64,000 nucleotides of DNA from Polyangia bacterium (GCA_030430565.1 JAUIKS010000011.1:124001-188000), one strand, 5' to 3'. Positions 1 through 11,003 are shown, counted from the first letter of the stretch. Notes: generated by a model from the sequence alone, not told the origin. Translations and numbers: made by a program.

Positions 1-2
1 CG

Positions 3-98
3 AGGACGCCCGCCGCCGTCCCGCTGCCCGACGCTCTGCCCGACACCCCGAAGCGCGAAGATCGTTCAGCCGCGCCCGTCGTTGAGAACCGCGAGTGA
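3..98 (+). CDS. C-terminal tail of an upstream gene (partial)
   Basis: An open frame enters from the left edge and ends with TGA at 96-98. That stop overlaps the GTG start at 95 of the next gene as GTGA, the same 4-bp overlap seen between real genes elsewhere in this window, which is the main reason to accept it. The visible tail is rich in Pro, Ala, Asp and Arg and has no recognisable domain. Nothing can be said about function because almost all of the gene lies outside the window. Confidence 0.45.
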   Translation, partial: RTPAAVPLPDALPDTPKREDRSAAPVVENRE

Positions 99-502
99 AG
101 CTCCGCGTCCTCATCGGCGTCATCCTGGTCCTGATGTACTCGCTGCTCGTGGTCGCGCTGACGACCCCGCCGCCGCCAAGGACCTTCCCCTGCTACCACC
201 CGTCGAAGCCCGAGCGAGCCCGAGCTCGCGTCGAGTCCGCCGTCGAGCGATTCGACGAGCGCTACGGCTGCATCCCGTCGGAGTTCGACGGCGTGGACGC
301 GCTGCTCGACGCGCAGGTGCTCTTCGAGCGCCCCCGCGACGGAGAGGTCGAGTACCTCGTCCACAGCGACGGGACGCTCGAGCTGCGCCCGTCGGAGGGC
401 GTCGGCACGATCATGCAGGGCTACGACATCTGCGAGCTGGGGGTCGTCCACCACGAAGAGCCCGTCGAGGACGTGGTCTCCACGATCCCCTTCCCGTGGT
501 GA
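95..502 (+). CDS. Small membrane-anchored or secreted protein of unknown function
   Basis: The 135-residue product starts with a short basic stretch (MKLR) followed by a hydrophobic segment at about residues 5-22, so it is exported or anchored by its N-terminus. A Pro-rich stretch (TTPPPPR) follows. The remainder is an acidic soluble domain with three cysteines (about residues 32, 59 and 113) and no family I recognise. The GTG start overlaps the stop of the preceding gene, suggesting translational coupling and one operon. It converges on the VWA protein gene downstream. Confidence 0.6.
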   Translation: MKLRVLIGVILVLMYSLLVVALTTPPPPRTFPCYHPSKPERARARVESAVERFDERYGCIPSEFDGVDALLDAQVLFERPRDGEVEYLVHSDGTLELRPSEGVGTIMQGYDICELGVVHHEEPVEDVVSTIPFPW

Positions 503-528
503 GCCGACGCCGCGACCAACGATGATGA

Positions 529-3141
529 CTACGCGCGCCGACGACGACGCGCCCGCGCGAGGCCGAGCAGCGCCAGCGCCGACCACCACAGCCCGCGCGG
601 CGCCCTATCCTGTCCCGAAGAGCATCCGCACCCGAAGTCCTCCTCGAGGCCGATCGTCCCCGAGTCGGTCCCGCCGTACGAGCCGCCGTAGGTGTAGTAC
701 GGGTCATCAGACTCGCCGTAGGAGCCGTAGGAGCCGTAGGAGTTGTTGCCGGTCTCGCCGTACGAGCCGTAGCTGTAGCTGCCCGAGTAGCTGTCGTCAG
801 GCACGCAGACGCCGGCGGCGTCGTCACAGACCTGACTCTCCGGGCAGTCTTCATCGCCCGCGCAGGGCCGCGGCACGCAGCTCCCGTCGACGCAGGCCTC
901 GAGCACCGAGCAGTCGCTGTCGAGCTCGCAGACCCCGCTGCCGACGCACTTCCCGTCCTCGCAGACCAGCGTCCCCGGGCACTGGCTGTCGCCCTCGCAC
1001 GGGCCCGGCGCGCACTCGCCCTCGTCCGTGCAGACCGCCGGCGGGTTGAGCTGCGGGCAGTCGCCGTCCTGCTGACACGGCGCCGGCGCGCACATCCCCG
1101 GCGCGCCCGGCTGGGGCGCGTCGCACACCTCCAGCGGCGCGCAGTCGTCATCGCCCACGCAGGGCGCCTCGGGGTCGATCTCGCCGCCGGTCGGCTCGGG
1201 GTTGGCGGAGCAGTCGTTAAACTGGCAGCAGGGATCGAAGTCGACGTTCGTGACGATCTCCTCCAGCGCCGCCTCGAGGTCCTCCTGCGAGTTCGCCGAG
1301 TAGGGCGTCTCGGTGCCGCCCCAGGTCGCCATGTTCTGCAGCTGCTGCTGGGCCTCGAAGGACTCGAGGCCGCCGCCGCAGCCGATGACGTAGGTGACGA
1401 TGCCCTCGTTCAGCATGGCCGCGAGCTGCCCCTCGACCTGCCAGTCGGTGGAGTAGCCGGCGTACTGCCCGTCGGTGATCAGGATGTTGATGTAGCGCGT
1501 GCTCTCGTCCGCCTGCTCCAAGCTGACCGCCTGCGCGTGGTAGGCCTGCTGGTTCGCGCGGATCTCCTGCAGGCCGCGGTGCGTGAACGTGCCCGAGCCG
1601 GTGCAGATGTTATCGGGGACATCAAAGCCCGGGTCGCAGCGGGGCATGTGCGCGTAGGTGTCGTCGTCGAAGCCCGGGCCGGGCGGATCTGACTCGGGGC
1701 CCGGCTGCCCGTCGATCACCGCGGGGTAGTCCCAGAGGATCGGCGCGCCGGACCACGGCAGATCGCAGGGCGAGCCGCCGATGATCTGGCGCATCGGCGT
1801 CGCCGGGTTGTTCATCAGCGGCGTGTAGTCGATCTCGGGGCAGCTCGGGTGCGAGACCTCGGGCGAGAGCGCCCAGTAAAAATTGTCCTGACGGCAGGCG
1901 CCGTACTGCACGAGCACGCGCTCCTCGGCGTCGGGCGCCTCGTTGCCGAAGACCGCGAGGCCGAGGTGCACGAAGTCCTCGAGCGCGCCGACGACCTGCT
2001 GCTGGCCGTCGGTGATCTCCTGCTCGAAGAGCGAGAGGTTCTCGCCCAGCGGGTCGCCCGCGAGCGCGAAGCGGGCCTGGTCCCAGCCCGACATGCCCTT
2101 GGGGGCAGGGTACTCGTTGATGCCGCCGTTGAGCATCGACGAGGAGCCGTCGACCAGGACCATGATCCGCGGCAGGCCGCCCACGCAGTTCGGCGTGATC
2201 ACGGCGTCCTTGATCTCCTGGACCACCGTCTGCAGCGCGCTCGTCAAGGCCATCGGGTCCTCGGCGATCAGCGCCTCGTCGGTCCCGCCGGCGAGCGCGA
2301 GCGCGTCGGCGTCGGCCTCGCCCGCGCCCATCAGGTCGCCGAAGTAGACGACGTAGGTGCTGACGTGGGTCGGATCCTGCGGGTCGCCGATGCCCTCGTC
2401 GAACATCGCCGCGGCCGTCGGCGACGGGTCGTGCTCGGGGAGCTGATCGAAGCCCTCGGGGTTGGTCCACTCGCCGTCGGTCATGACGAGCTGGAGGTAC
2501 GCGCGGCCCTCCTGCCCGGGCGCGTCCTCGGGGTGCGCCTGCAGCGACTCCTCCATCATCCCGCGCGCGCGCAGCAGCGCGCCGTTCGTCCACGTCCCGA
2601 TCCCGCCCTGCTGCCCGTTCAGCGGCGCCGGCGTCGCCTCGAGCGCGTCGACGATCTCGGGCCCGTTGCACGGCTTGTACTCGTAGCCCTGCTCCGCGTC
2701 GTACCAGTAGACGTCGACCGCCTGGCCGTCGACGACGCCCGAGCTGTCACCCTCGATCGTCGTGCCGTCGACGCCCGGCTCGGGGTCATGACCGAAGCGC
2801 ATCAGCCCGACCAGCATGTTGCGCGAGACGAAGTCGTTGTCGGCGACCATCAGGTTCTGCACGCTGGCCTTGGCCGCCTCCCAGCGCGTCGTGCCCCCGC
2901 CCTCGAACGCGATGTTCATCGACGTCGAGTAGTCCATGATGAGCAGGAACACCGGCTTGCGGAACGAGCACAGGTCCTCCTCGGGGCACTCGCCGTCGGC
3001 CGCGGCCGGCGGCGGGTTGACGCCGGTGACGACGAAGCCGAGCCCGAGGCCGCCGACCAGCGCGAGCTGGGAGGCGAGCCGAGCGCGCCGCTGAGCTCGT
3101 CCGCGGGCAGGCGCTCCGTCTCGCGCGCGGGCGCGGCTCAT
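529..3141 (-). CDS. VWA-domain surface protein with Cys-rich repeats and MYXO-CTERM-like tail
   Basis: A large exported protein of about 870 residues. An N-terminal signal-like segment is followed by two von Willebrand A-type regions, each with a MIDAS-like D-x-S-x-S motif (DYSTSM near the N-terminus and DGSSSM further on). Next come five Cys-rich units of the form C-x2-D-x2-C...C, then a Tyr/Ser/Gly-rich low-complexity stretch made of SYG-type repeats. The C-terminus has a GCGC motif, a hydrophobic helix and an Arg cluster, which is the MYXO-CTERM layout for sorting to the myxobacterial surface. I chose the ATG at 3141, preceded by GAGAGAA; the frame is open further upstream but that part is Arg/Pro-rich and has no signal sequence. 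Likely an adhesion or matrix-binding surface protein. Confidence 0.85.
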   Translation of the reverse strand: MSRARARDGAPARGRAQRRARLASQLALVGGLGLGFVVTGVNPPPAAADGECPEEDLCSFRKPVFLLIMDYSTSMNIAFEGGGTTRWEAAKASVQNLMVADNDFVSRNMLVGLMRFGHDPEPGVDGTTIEGDSSGVVDGQAVDVYWYDAEQGYEYKPCNGPEIVDALEATPAPLNGQQGGIGTWTNGALLRARGMMEESLQAHPEDAPGQEGRAYLQLVMTDGEWTNPEGFDQLPEHDPSPTAAAMFDEGIGDPQDPTHVSTYVVYFGDLMGAGEADADALALAGGTDEALIAEDPMALTSALQTVVQEIKDAVITPNCVGGLPRIMVLVDGSSSMLNGGINEYPAPKGMSGWDQARFALAGDPLGENLSLFEQEITDGQQQVVGALEDFVHLGLAVFGNEAPDAEERVLVQYGACRQDNFYWALSPEVSHPSCPEIDYTPLMNNPATPMRQIIGGSPCDLPWSGAPILWDYPAVIDGQPGPESDPPGPGFDDDTYAHMPRCDPGFDVPDNICTGSGTFTHRGLQEIRANQQAYHAQAVSLEQADESTRYINILITDGQYAGYSTDWQVEGQLAAMLNEGIVTYVIGCGGGLESFEAQQQLQNMATWGGTETPYSANSQEDLEAALEEIVTNVDFDPCCQFNDCSANPEPTGGEIDPEAPCVGDDDCAPLEVCDAPQPGAPGMCAPAPCQQDGDCPQLNPPAVCTDEGECAPGPCEGDSQCPGTLVCEDGKCVGSGVCELDSDCSVLEACVDGSCVPRPCAGDEDCPESQVCDDAAGVCVPDDSYSGSYSYGSYGETGNNSYGSYGSYGESDDPYYTYGGSYGGTDSGTIGLEEDFGCGCSSGQDRAPRGLWWSALALLGLARARRRRRA

Positions 3142-3335
3142 ATCATCGTTCTCTCTCGCCACGGGTCCTCCTGGGGGTGGTTGGGTCCGCCGCGGGGATC
3201 GCCGCGCGCGGCTCGAGCTCGCGGCCACGGTACCACGCGACGCTCGCGAGAGCGTCGCGCCAGCAGGGTTTCCCCGCGAAGGCCCGGCGGCCGGGCGCGG
3301 GTATCTCTCCGCGTCTTTACCCATGTCTCAAAAAA

Positions 3336-3353
3336 CATGTTCTTGAGAACATG
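3336..3353. promoter_or_regulatory. Inverted repeat in a divergent promoter region
   Basis: CATGTTCT-TG-AGAACATG is a perfect 8-bp inverted repeat with a 2-bp spacer. It sits in the 253-bp gap between the divergent VWA gene and the IgGFc-binding-like lipoprotein, 42 bp before the latter. A second nested repeat (TCTCAA at 3325-3330 and TTGAGA at 3343-3348) overlaps it. This is a plausible operator for one or both genes; the regulator is unknown. Confidence 0.4.
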
Positions 3354-3394
3354 CAAAATCATGACGGCCCCCGCGGCGACGCGTACCATTCACG

Positions 3395-5332
3395 ATGATG
3401 ACACGCTCGACCCTTGGTTTCGCCTCTACGCTGCTCGCAACCTCTGCGCTCGTCGTCGCCTGTGGCGACAGCGCCGTCGCCACGGTGACGGACTCGACCC
3501 CGACCGAGACCGAGACCGAGGGGACCACCGCGGGCCCGGCGACCACCAACGGGTCGAGCCAGAACACCACCGGCGCCACTTCGAACCAGACGAGCGGGAC
3601 CGACGCGTCGAGCTCGGGCACGGGCTCGACGAGCAACACCGAGACGAGCGGCAGCACCGATCCGGCGACCACCGCGATGACCTCCGTGGGCCCCTCCACG
3701 GGGCCGGCCACGACCTCGATGACCTCGGGCTCATCGACCGACAGCACGACCACGGGCGGCGGCGAGTTCTGCCTCCAGGGCGAGATCGTCTGCGAGGAGG
3801 GGATCGCCAAGGTCTGCGACGGCATGGGCGGCTGGGAGGAAGAGACGCCCTGCGACGAGGAGTGCGCAGACGGCATCGGCTGCGTCTTCTGCGTCCCTGG
3901 CGCTACGCAGTGCAACGACGACCAGGTCGAGGTCTGCAACAACCAGGGCGACGGCTGGGAGCCGGGCGAGACCTGCGACGGGCTGCAGGGCCTCAGCTGC
4001 GACGCCGACCTCGGGCAGTGCGTGGGCGCCTGCGCCAACCTCGGGCTCAGCTACATCGGCTGCGACTACTACCCGACCGTCACGCTGCAGTACGACCTCT
4101 ACAACTCCTCGCCGAAGGACGACTTCGCGGTCGCGGTCGCCAACACCTCGGGCGAGGCGGCCAACGTCACCGTCACCCGCGGCGCGAACACGGTCACGCA
4201 GTTCAGCGTGCCCGCGAACTCCGTGCAGGTCACCACGCTGCCGTGGGTCGACCCGCTGACGAAGGGCAACGGGCCGACGGTCAAGGTCACCGACGGCGCC
4301 TACCGCCTGCGCTCCGACCAGCCGGTCACCGTCTACCAGTTCAACCCGCTCGAGTCGACGACCACCAACGACGCGTCGCTGCTGCTGCCGGTCAACACCT
4401 GGCAGAACAACTACATGATCGCGACCTGGGGCCACTGGACCAACCTCAACATCCCCTCGTTCTACGCGGTCGTCGCCAAGGAGGACGGCACCACGGTCAC
4501 GCTCAACCCCTCGGCGACGGGCGGTCAGGTCCAGGCGGGCGCCGGCGTCGCGGGCAACGGCACCGGGCAGGTCTCGCTCGACGAGGGAGATGTCCTCGAG
4601 GTCATCAGCGCCGGCGGCGACCTGACCGGGACGATCGTCGGCGCCGACAAGCCGATCCAGGTCTTCGGCGGCCACAAGTGCACCAACGTGCCCTTCAACC
4701 AGTTCGCCTGCGACCACCTCGAGGAGTCGATGTTCCCGATCGAGACGCTCGCCAAGGAGTACGTGGTCGTCCCGCCGGTGCAGGTCCCCAACAACAACCT
4801 CGACAAGGCCCAGATGGTCCGCGTGATCGCCAGCGAGGACGACACGCAGCTGGTCTTTGAGCCCGATCAGGGCGTGAACACCAACCTCGCCAACGCCGGC
4901 GACTTCGTCGAGCTGCCGACGACGACCGCGGCCTTCAAGGTCTCCTCGGAGAAGAAGATCATGGTCGCGCAGTTCATGGTCGGGCAGGGCGCCGGCTACG
5001 GGACCAGCGACCCCTCGATGCTGCTCACCGTCCCGGCCGAGCAGTACCGGACCAACTACCTGTTCTTCGCCGAGACCAACTGGGTCGAGAACTTCGTCGA
5101 CATCATCGCGCCCGACGGCGCGACCGTCACGGTCGACGGTCAGGCCGTCAACGGGTGGACGCCGATCGGCGGCACCGGCTTCTCCGTCGGGCACGTCAAG
5201 CTCTCGAACGGCGGCGACGGCTCGCACTCGGTCGAGGCCGACCAGAAAGTCGGGATCAGCGTCTACGGCGTCCAGAGCGCTGGGAGCTACTGGTTCCCGG
5301 GCGGCCTCGACCTCAACCTCATCCCGCAGTAA
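3395..5332 (+). CDS. IgGFc-binding-protein-like surface lipoprotein
   Basis: The 645-residue product has a lipoprotein signal ending in VVAC, then about 100 residues of Thr/Ser/Gly-rich linker, a short Cys-rich segment and a long C-terminal domain of about 450 residues. That domain has features of the IgGFc-binding N-terminal family: VTVYQFNP, a central GADKPIQVFGGH motif and repeated short beta-strand segments. Proteins of this type are common in Nannocystaceae as surface lipoproteins; binding of immunoglobulin should not be assumed. The start could be either of two adjacent ATG codons (3395 or 3398). It is divergent from the VWA surface protein, so the two may share control. Confidence 0.75.
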   Translation: MMTRSTLGFASTLLATSALVVACGDSAVATVTDSTPTETETEGTTAGPATTNGSSQNTTGATSNQTSGTDASSSGTGSTSNTETSGSTDPATTAMTSVGPSTGPATTSMTSGSSTDSTTTGGGEFCLQGEIVCEEGIAKVCDGMGGWEEETPCDEECADGIGCVFCVPGATQCNDDQVEVCNNQGDGWEPGETCDGLQGLSCDADLGQCVGACANLGLSYIGCDYYPTVTLQYDLYNSSPKDDFAVAVANTSGEAANVTVTRGANTVTQFSVPANSVQVTTLPWVDPLTKGNGPTVKVTDGAYRLRSDQPVTVYQFNPLESTTTNDASLLLPVNTWQNNYMIATWGHWTNLNIPSFYAVVAKEDGTTVTLNPSATGGQVQAGAGVAGNGTGQVSLDEGDVLEVISAGGDLTGTIVGADKPIQVFGGHKCTNVPFNQFACDHLEESMFPIETLAKEYVVVPPVQVPNNNLDKAQMVRVIASEDDTQLVFEPDQGVNTNLANAGDFVELPTTTAAFKVSSEKKIMVAQFMVGQGAGYGTSDPSMLLTVPAEQYRTNYLFFAETNWVENFVDIIAPDGATVTVDGQAVNGWTPIGGTGFSVGHVKLSNGGDGSHSVEADQKVGISVYGVQSAGSYWFPGGLDLNLIPQ

Positions 5333-5363
5333 CGAGGCGCACTGCCCAGGGCGATCCCAGCGA

Positions 5364-6476
5364 TCACGGCGCGTCCGGGGTCGACGCGCACGCGCCGGCC
5401 TCGGCTCGGACGCGCTCGCCCTCGGGCGGCGCGCGGAGGCAGTAGACGCCGAGCGGCGCGCGGACGTCCGGCTGCAGCGGCGTCTCGAGCCGCCAGCGCA
5501 GCGCGCAGCTGCGCGGCGCCCCAGACAGCGGCGGGTCTTCGAAGAACACCGGCGCGCGCTTGACCACGACATCGCCGGCCTCGAGCGCCCAGAGCTCCCC
5601 GAACACGCCGCCCTCGCCCGTGATCCGGCTGCCGTCGGGCAGCTCGCAGCGGGCCGAGACCGCGATCGAGCGGCCCGCGAATTCGGCCTCGCCGCGCAGC
5701 AGCGTGACGCGCAGGTCGAGGTAGCGCTCGCCGCCCCCGCCCTCGCCGCTCGCCCGCGCGACCCCGGCCGTCGTCCCGCGCACCTCAACCGGCTGCCCCT
5801 TCGACCATGTACCGGCGGCGGTCCCCGCCGTCGCGCGCCCGCCCCCCTCGTGGCTGAAGACCTCGGGCAGCGGCGCCGCCTCGTCCTCGAGCACGCCGGG
5901 CTGATAGTAGAACTCGAGGTCGCAGCGGTGCGGCCTCGCGGGCAGCCCCTCGTCGAAGAAGGCGACCGCCGAGCGCGGCGCGACGCTCCCCCCGTCTCCG
6001 CCGCCGACGCCCAGCAGCGGCTTCATCAGCACGTCCGCCCGCGTCTCGCCGGCGGTCGGGCAGGCGACGCGCGTGATCAGGCGCGCCGCCGGGGGCAGCG
6101 CGCCCGCGCCGGGCTTGGCCGCGACGACGTACTCGATGTTCGCGCGCAGCCCCGCCCCGCCCACGAGGCCGGGCGTCAGCTCGAGGGTCGCCGAGCGCAC
6201 CTCGATCGGCGGCTCGCCCTCCCCCAGCGCCGACGCCGAGCTCGGCGGGCGCGCGAACTCGTCGCCCATGTCCCTTCGTAGTGCCGGTTTTTCGAGGGGC
6301 GCCGTCGCGGGTCGCTCGACCGCTACGCGCGCCTGCCCGCCGGGCGCGTCGGGCTCGGGGAGGCCGCGCGCCGCCGCCGGATCCGCCGCGACTCGCTTCG
6401 TCCCCGCCCGCTCCTCACCCCCGCAGGCGCAGAGACCGATCAGGAGGAGCACTCCGAAGCTCGACGTCGCGCGCAT
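5364..6476 (-). CDS. Hypothetical lipoprotein
   Basis: About 370 residues. The N-terminus MRATSSFGVLLLIGLCAC has a basic start, a hydrophobic core and a lipobox ending at LCAC, so a lipid-anchored envelope protein is likely. After a disordered Ala/Pro/Arg-rich segment, the rest has alternating beta-like stretches and several spaced cysteines. It resembles no family I can name. An in-frame ATG at 6485 (MPPM...) is an alternative start only three codons upstream; neither has a clear ribosome binding site. It follows the DUF4291 gene on the same strand with a 38-bp gap and may be co-transcribed. Confidence 0.7.
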   Translation of the reverse strand: MRATSSFGVLLLIGLCACGGEERAGTKRVAADPAAARGLPEPDAPGGQARVAVERPATAPLEKPALRRDMGDEFARPPSSASALGEGEPPIEVRSATLELTPGLVGGAGLRANIEYVVAAKPGAGALPPAARLITRVACPTAGETRADVLMKPLLGVGGGDGGSVAPRSAVAFFDEGLPARPHRCDLEFYYQPGVLEDEAAPLPEVFSHEGGGRATAGTAAGTWSKGQPVEVRGTTAGVARASGEGGGGERYLDLRVTLLRGEAEFAGRSIAVSARCELPDGSRITGEGGVFGELWALEAGDVVVKRAPVFFEDPPLSGAPRSCALRWRLETPLQPDVRAPLGVYCLRAPPEGERVRAEAGACASTPDAP

Positions 6477-6514
6477 AGGCGGCATCGTCGGCCCGAGCCA
6501 GAGGCGCGTCAAGC

Positions 6515-7120
6515 TCACGCGTCCGCCGGATCGACGTCCATGGCGAGCGTCCGCCGGATCGCCGCGCTCACCGGCAGCGGGCGCTCGAGCGGCCCCTTCG
6601 GCAGCGGCCTGCGACTGCGGATCGCGTCGCGGATCTCGTGGGCGAGCTCGGTCATCTCGCGGATCTCGACGATCCAGTCCTCGACGTAGCGCTGCACGAC
6701 GCCGCCGCGCAGACCCAGCTGCAGGGCGCGGCGCGGCAGCGGCCGGGTCTCGAGGTCGCGATCCGGATCCCACTGATAGCGGACCTCGGAGGCGTCGAGC
6801 GCACGCCGCCAGGTGTCCTCGTCGGGGTGCACCGTGGGCTCGAAGGCGGTCGAGATCGCCTGGGCGAGGATCGCTTGAAAGCCCTCGTGGCGCAGCTTGA
6901 TCCGCACGATCCCCCGCATGCGCCGCTTGGTCGCGTGCGCCGAGCGATGCAGCATCCAGCCGAAGGACGGCTTGATCCACGTCATCCGGTCGCGGTTAAA
7001 TCCCTGTCCTAACGGGAAGGTCTGCGCGCGCGCGGCCGCGGCCGCGATCGACGGCTTGAAGGCCTGGTAGACGACGACGCCGTCGTCGTCGAAGTCCGCC
7101 CATATCTCGCGCGAGCCCAT
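6515..7120 (-). CDS. DUF4291 family protein
   Basis: The 201-residue protein matches the DUF4291 pattern from end to end: VVYQAFKPSIA near the N-terminus, the hallmark RMTWIKPSFGWML with H/R-rich sequence after it, the QWDPDRDL segment, a QLGLRGGVVQRYV block and EDWIVEI. Family length is about 190-210 residues, so it looks complete. Function in the family is not established. The ATG at 7120 is used because the match begins right after it; no strong ribosome binding site is visible. It is divergent from the coiled-coil protein at 7271, with an AT-rich stretch between them. Confidence 0.8.
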   Translation of the reverse strand: MGSREIWADFDDDGVVVYQAFKPSIAAAAARAQTFPLGQGFNRDRMTWIKPSFGWMLHRSAHATKRRMRGIVRIKLRHEGFQAILAQAISTAFEPTVHPDEDTWRRALDASEVRYQWDPDRDLETRPLPRRALQLGLRGGVVQRYVEDWIVEIREMTELAHEIRDAIRSRRPLPKGPLERPLPVSAAIRRTLAMDVDPADA

Positions 7121-7270
7121 CTTGGCGTTGATGATAGCGGGCCCAGGCCGCGCGCCGATGACGATCGCGCGGTCGCTTTCGCGCCGAGCCCCGCGGCTCG
7201 TTACCAGGCGCGACCGAAGATTTACATACTGGAAAAATGAAATCGAACTGAAGCGGGATAGGCTCAAGGT

Positions 7271-8065
7271 GTGTCGCGCTCCATGATCCTCATCCTCGCC
7301 GGCTTCGTCGTCGCCGGCGGCGGCTTCTACTACGTCGCCTCTGGCGCTGACAGACCCGAGGAGGAGATCCGCGAGGACGGCCCGTCGCCGACCTCGAAGT
7401 CGCGCAAGTCGACTCGGCGCGTCGCGAGCGTCACGTCGCGCGCGAGCGACGACCGCGGCGACAGCAACCTCGAGCGACGGGTCGCCGCGCTTGAAAAAGA
7501 GCTCAAGACCGTCAAGGCGCAGCTGCGGATGCAGCGTGGCGCCATCGTGGCGCGCACGGGCGCCCCCGACTACGACGACGCCGACCCGGTGTTCGGCGAC
7601 TCGGGCGGCGGCGGCGAGGTGTTTGAGGAGCGCGTGCGGGATGTCCTCGAGTCCGAGCGTGAGGCCGAGCGCGAGCGACGGGACGAGCGGCGACGCGACC
7701 GGGTCCAAGAGCGCAACACCGAGGCGCTGAACAACTTCGTGGCGGTCGCCGGCGTGGCCGCGTCGGTGCAGGCCGACATCGGCAACCTGTGGACCGCCGA
7801 GTCGGACCAGATGATGGAGATCATCAGCCAGGCGCGCGGGGGCGACCGCGACTGGGGCGAGGTCCGAAACGAGATCCAGAAGCTGCGCGCCGAGACAGAC
7901 GCCTCGGCCAAGGAGCTGCTGAACGAGGACCAGTACGCCACGTACCTCGAGAACCGGCCGCAGGGTGGTCCCGGACGAGGCGGTCGCGGCGGTCGCGGCG
8001 GTGGCGGCGGCGGCGGTGGCGGTGGCGGTGGCGGTCCGCGGGGCGGCGGTCCGCCCCCTCCCTGA
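7271..8065 (+). CDS. Membrane-anchored coiled-coil protein with Gly-rich tail
   Basis: The 264-residue product has an N-terminal membrane anchor (about residues 4-24), a charged region, a short coiled coil (LERRVAALEKELKTVKAQL), a long Arg/Glu-rich helix and a helical bundle near residues 150-225 whose pattern recalls Spy/LTXXQ-type periplasmic helical proteins, though no LTXXQ motif is present. It ends in a pure Gly/Arg run and PPPP. The start may be the GTG at 7271 or the ATG at 7283; both lie before the hydrophobic segment. Role unknown; a periplasmic scaffold or chaperone-like function is only a guess. Confidence 0.6.
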   Translation: MSRSMILILAGFVVAGGGFYYVASGADRPEEEIREDGPSPTSKSRKSTRRVASVTSRASDDRGDSNLERRVAALEKELKTVKAQLRMQRGAIVARTGAPDYDDADPVFGDSGGGGEVFEERVRDVLESEREAERERRDERRRDRVQERNTEALNNFVAVAGVAASVQADIGNLWTAESDQMMEIISQARGGDRDWGEVRNEIQKLRAETDASAKELLNEDQYATYLENRPQGGPGRGGRGGRGGGGGGGGGGGGGPRGGGPPPP

Positions 8066-8189
8066 GACCCGGATACTCAGCCGCGCTCGCGCAGGCGCTG
8101 AAGCACGTCGGGAGGGAGCGCGCCCTCCGTGGCCAAGCTGTCGAGGATCCCGAGTCTCGCGCTCTCCACGGGATCGGCTGGGTCCTCGT

Positions 8190-8721
8190 CTACGGGCGAC
8201 GGCGGTACAGCGGCGCCTCGTCCTCCGCGCCCTGATAGACCACGGAGAAGGTCGAGAACGCCCGCAGCGCCGTCTCGACGCGCTTGTCTTTGCGCAGCTC
8301 GAAGCTGTCGAAGCCGCAGCGACGCATGAAGAACAGCTGATCCGGGAGCACGTCGCCGGTGACCCGCAGCTCCCCGGCGTAGCCGTAGCGCATGCGCAGC
8401 AGCCGGCCGGTCGAGTAGAAGCGCCCGTCGACGAACTTGTGCACGTGGATCTCGACGAGCGAGAAGTGCTCTAGGTCCGCGGCGATCGAGCTCGCCAGCT
8501 CGTCCGTCTCGAGCCGGATCCCGAGCCGACCGCCCCGCGCCAGCAGGGCCGCGCGATCACGACGCCAGCGCGCGCTCGAGACCACGACATCGGGCGCGTC
8601 ACCGAGGCTCGGCAGCGCGTCGTCGTCCGCCGCGAAGATCCACGAGTCGTCGACGAGCGCGCCGTCGCGGATGATCTTCCGCCCCGCGACATCGGACGCG
8701 GAGAAAGAGGGTAACGATCCA

Positions 8722-8735
<14 letters not shown>
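8190..8735 (-). CDS. DUF934 family protein of the sulfite reductase operon
   Basis: A 181-residue protein. The segment with GRLGIRLETDELA, the HVHKFVDGRFYSTGRLLR block and the FFMRRCGFDSFELR block match the DUF934 family, which is almost always encoded next to CysI-type sulfite reductase. Its exact job is not established; a role in assembly or electron delivery to the reductase is inferred from context. Its ATG at 8735 overlaps the end of the upstream sulfite reductase gene by 14 bp, implying translational coupling. Confidence 0.85.
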
Positions 8736-10389
<1,654 letters not shown>

Positions 10390-10399
10390 GACGCTCGCT

Positions 10400-10681
10400 T
10401 CAGCTGGCGATCGCGATCGTGGGCCCGCCGCTGGCGCGGATCACCTCGCGCAGGGAGACCGGCCGCGGCTGGGCGCCGTCGACCTCGACCTTGATCACGT
10501 AGGGGTCGCAGACGATGAACTCGTTGGCGCGCGCCGCCGCCAGCATCCGCTCGAGCTCCTCTTGTTGCCCGTGCTCGACGGTCGCGCCCTCCTCGAGTCG
10601 GTCGGTCCACGAGTGATCACGCCTCATGTAGATCGGACGACCATCGGCGGTCGCCGCTCCTGTCACCATGCTCCGGGTCAT
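10400..10681 (-). CDS. DUF2849 family protein
   Basis: A 93-residue protein that opens the sulfite reductase operon. The GRPIYMRRDHSWTDRLEEGATVE segment, the central CDPYVIKVEVDG and the terminal REVIRASGGPT pattern fit DUF2849, a small family found beside cysI and DUF934. The function is unknown; by context it assists assimilatory sulfite reduction. The ATG at 10681 gives the usual family length. The gap to the divergent acyl-CoA dehydrogenase carries an AT-rich stretch and an inverted repeat that could control the operon. Confidence 0.75.
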   Translation of the reverse strand: MTRSMVTGAATADGRPIYMRRDHSWTDRLEEGATVEHGQQEELERMLAAARANEFIVCDPYVIKVEVDGAQPRPVSLREVIRASGGPTIAIAS

Positions 10682-10810
10682 CGCGGACTCCTCACTGCCG
10701 AGAGCCTGGCACAGATTATTTACAGTTTTCTACGATGTTTTTGCGGAATTCCATCCCGACACCCAGCACATGCCCCCAGAACGGCGCAGAACCACTGTTT
10801 GCTCTGATCT

Positions 10811-10835
10811 TATTACATGGTAAAAAACCGTAATA
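10811..10835. promoter_or_regulatory. AT-rich inverted repeat between divergent operons
   Basis: TATTAC at 10811-10816 and GTAATA at 10830-10835 are exact reverse complements separated by 13 bp, with an inner GGT...ACC pair. The site is in the AT-rich gap between the sulfite reductase operon and the acyl-CoA dehydrogenase operon, where base composition drops sharply from the surrounding genes. It is a reasonable operator or promoter element for either direction. Confidence 0.35.
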
Positions 10836-11003
10836 TAAGCGCGACTCAGGCCAGGTGGGGGGCGCGCGGTGGTTGATCCGCCCGCGCCTGTGCCGGACAC
10901 TTCGTCCACGGTCGTCCGGAGCGCCCACGTCCTGCGCGTGGAGACAGGCCGCTCTCCGCTGCCTTCGGCCGACGAGATCACGCCCCCGCCGCGAAAGGAC
11001 CCC

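Noticed and set aside
8077..8192. Minus-strand open tail after the DUF934 stop, reading like VESARLGILDSLATEG
   Set aside because: It reads like a protein end and could be a 30-residue gene from a GTG at 8169, but there is no ribosome binding site and it overlaps nothing that needs it; evidence is too thin.
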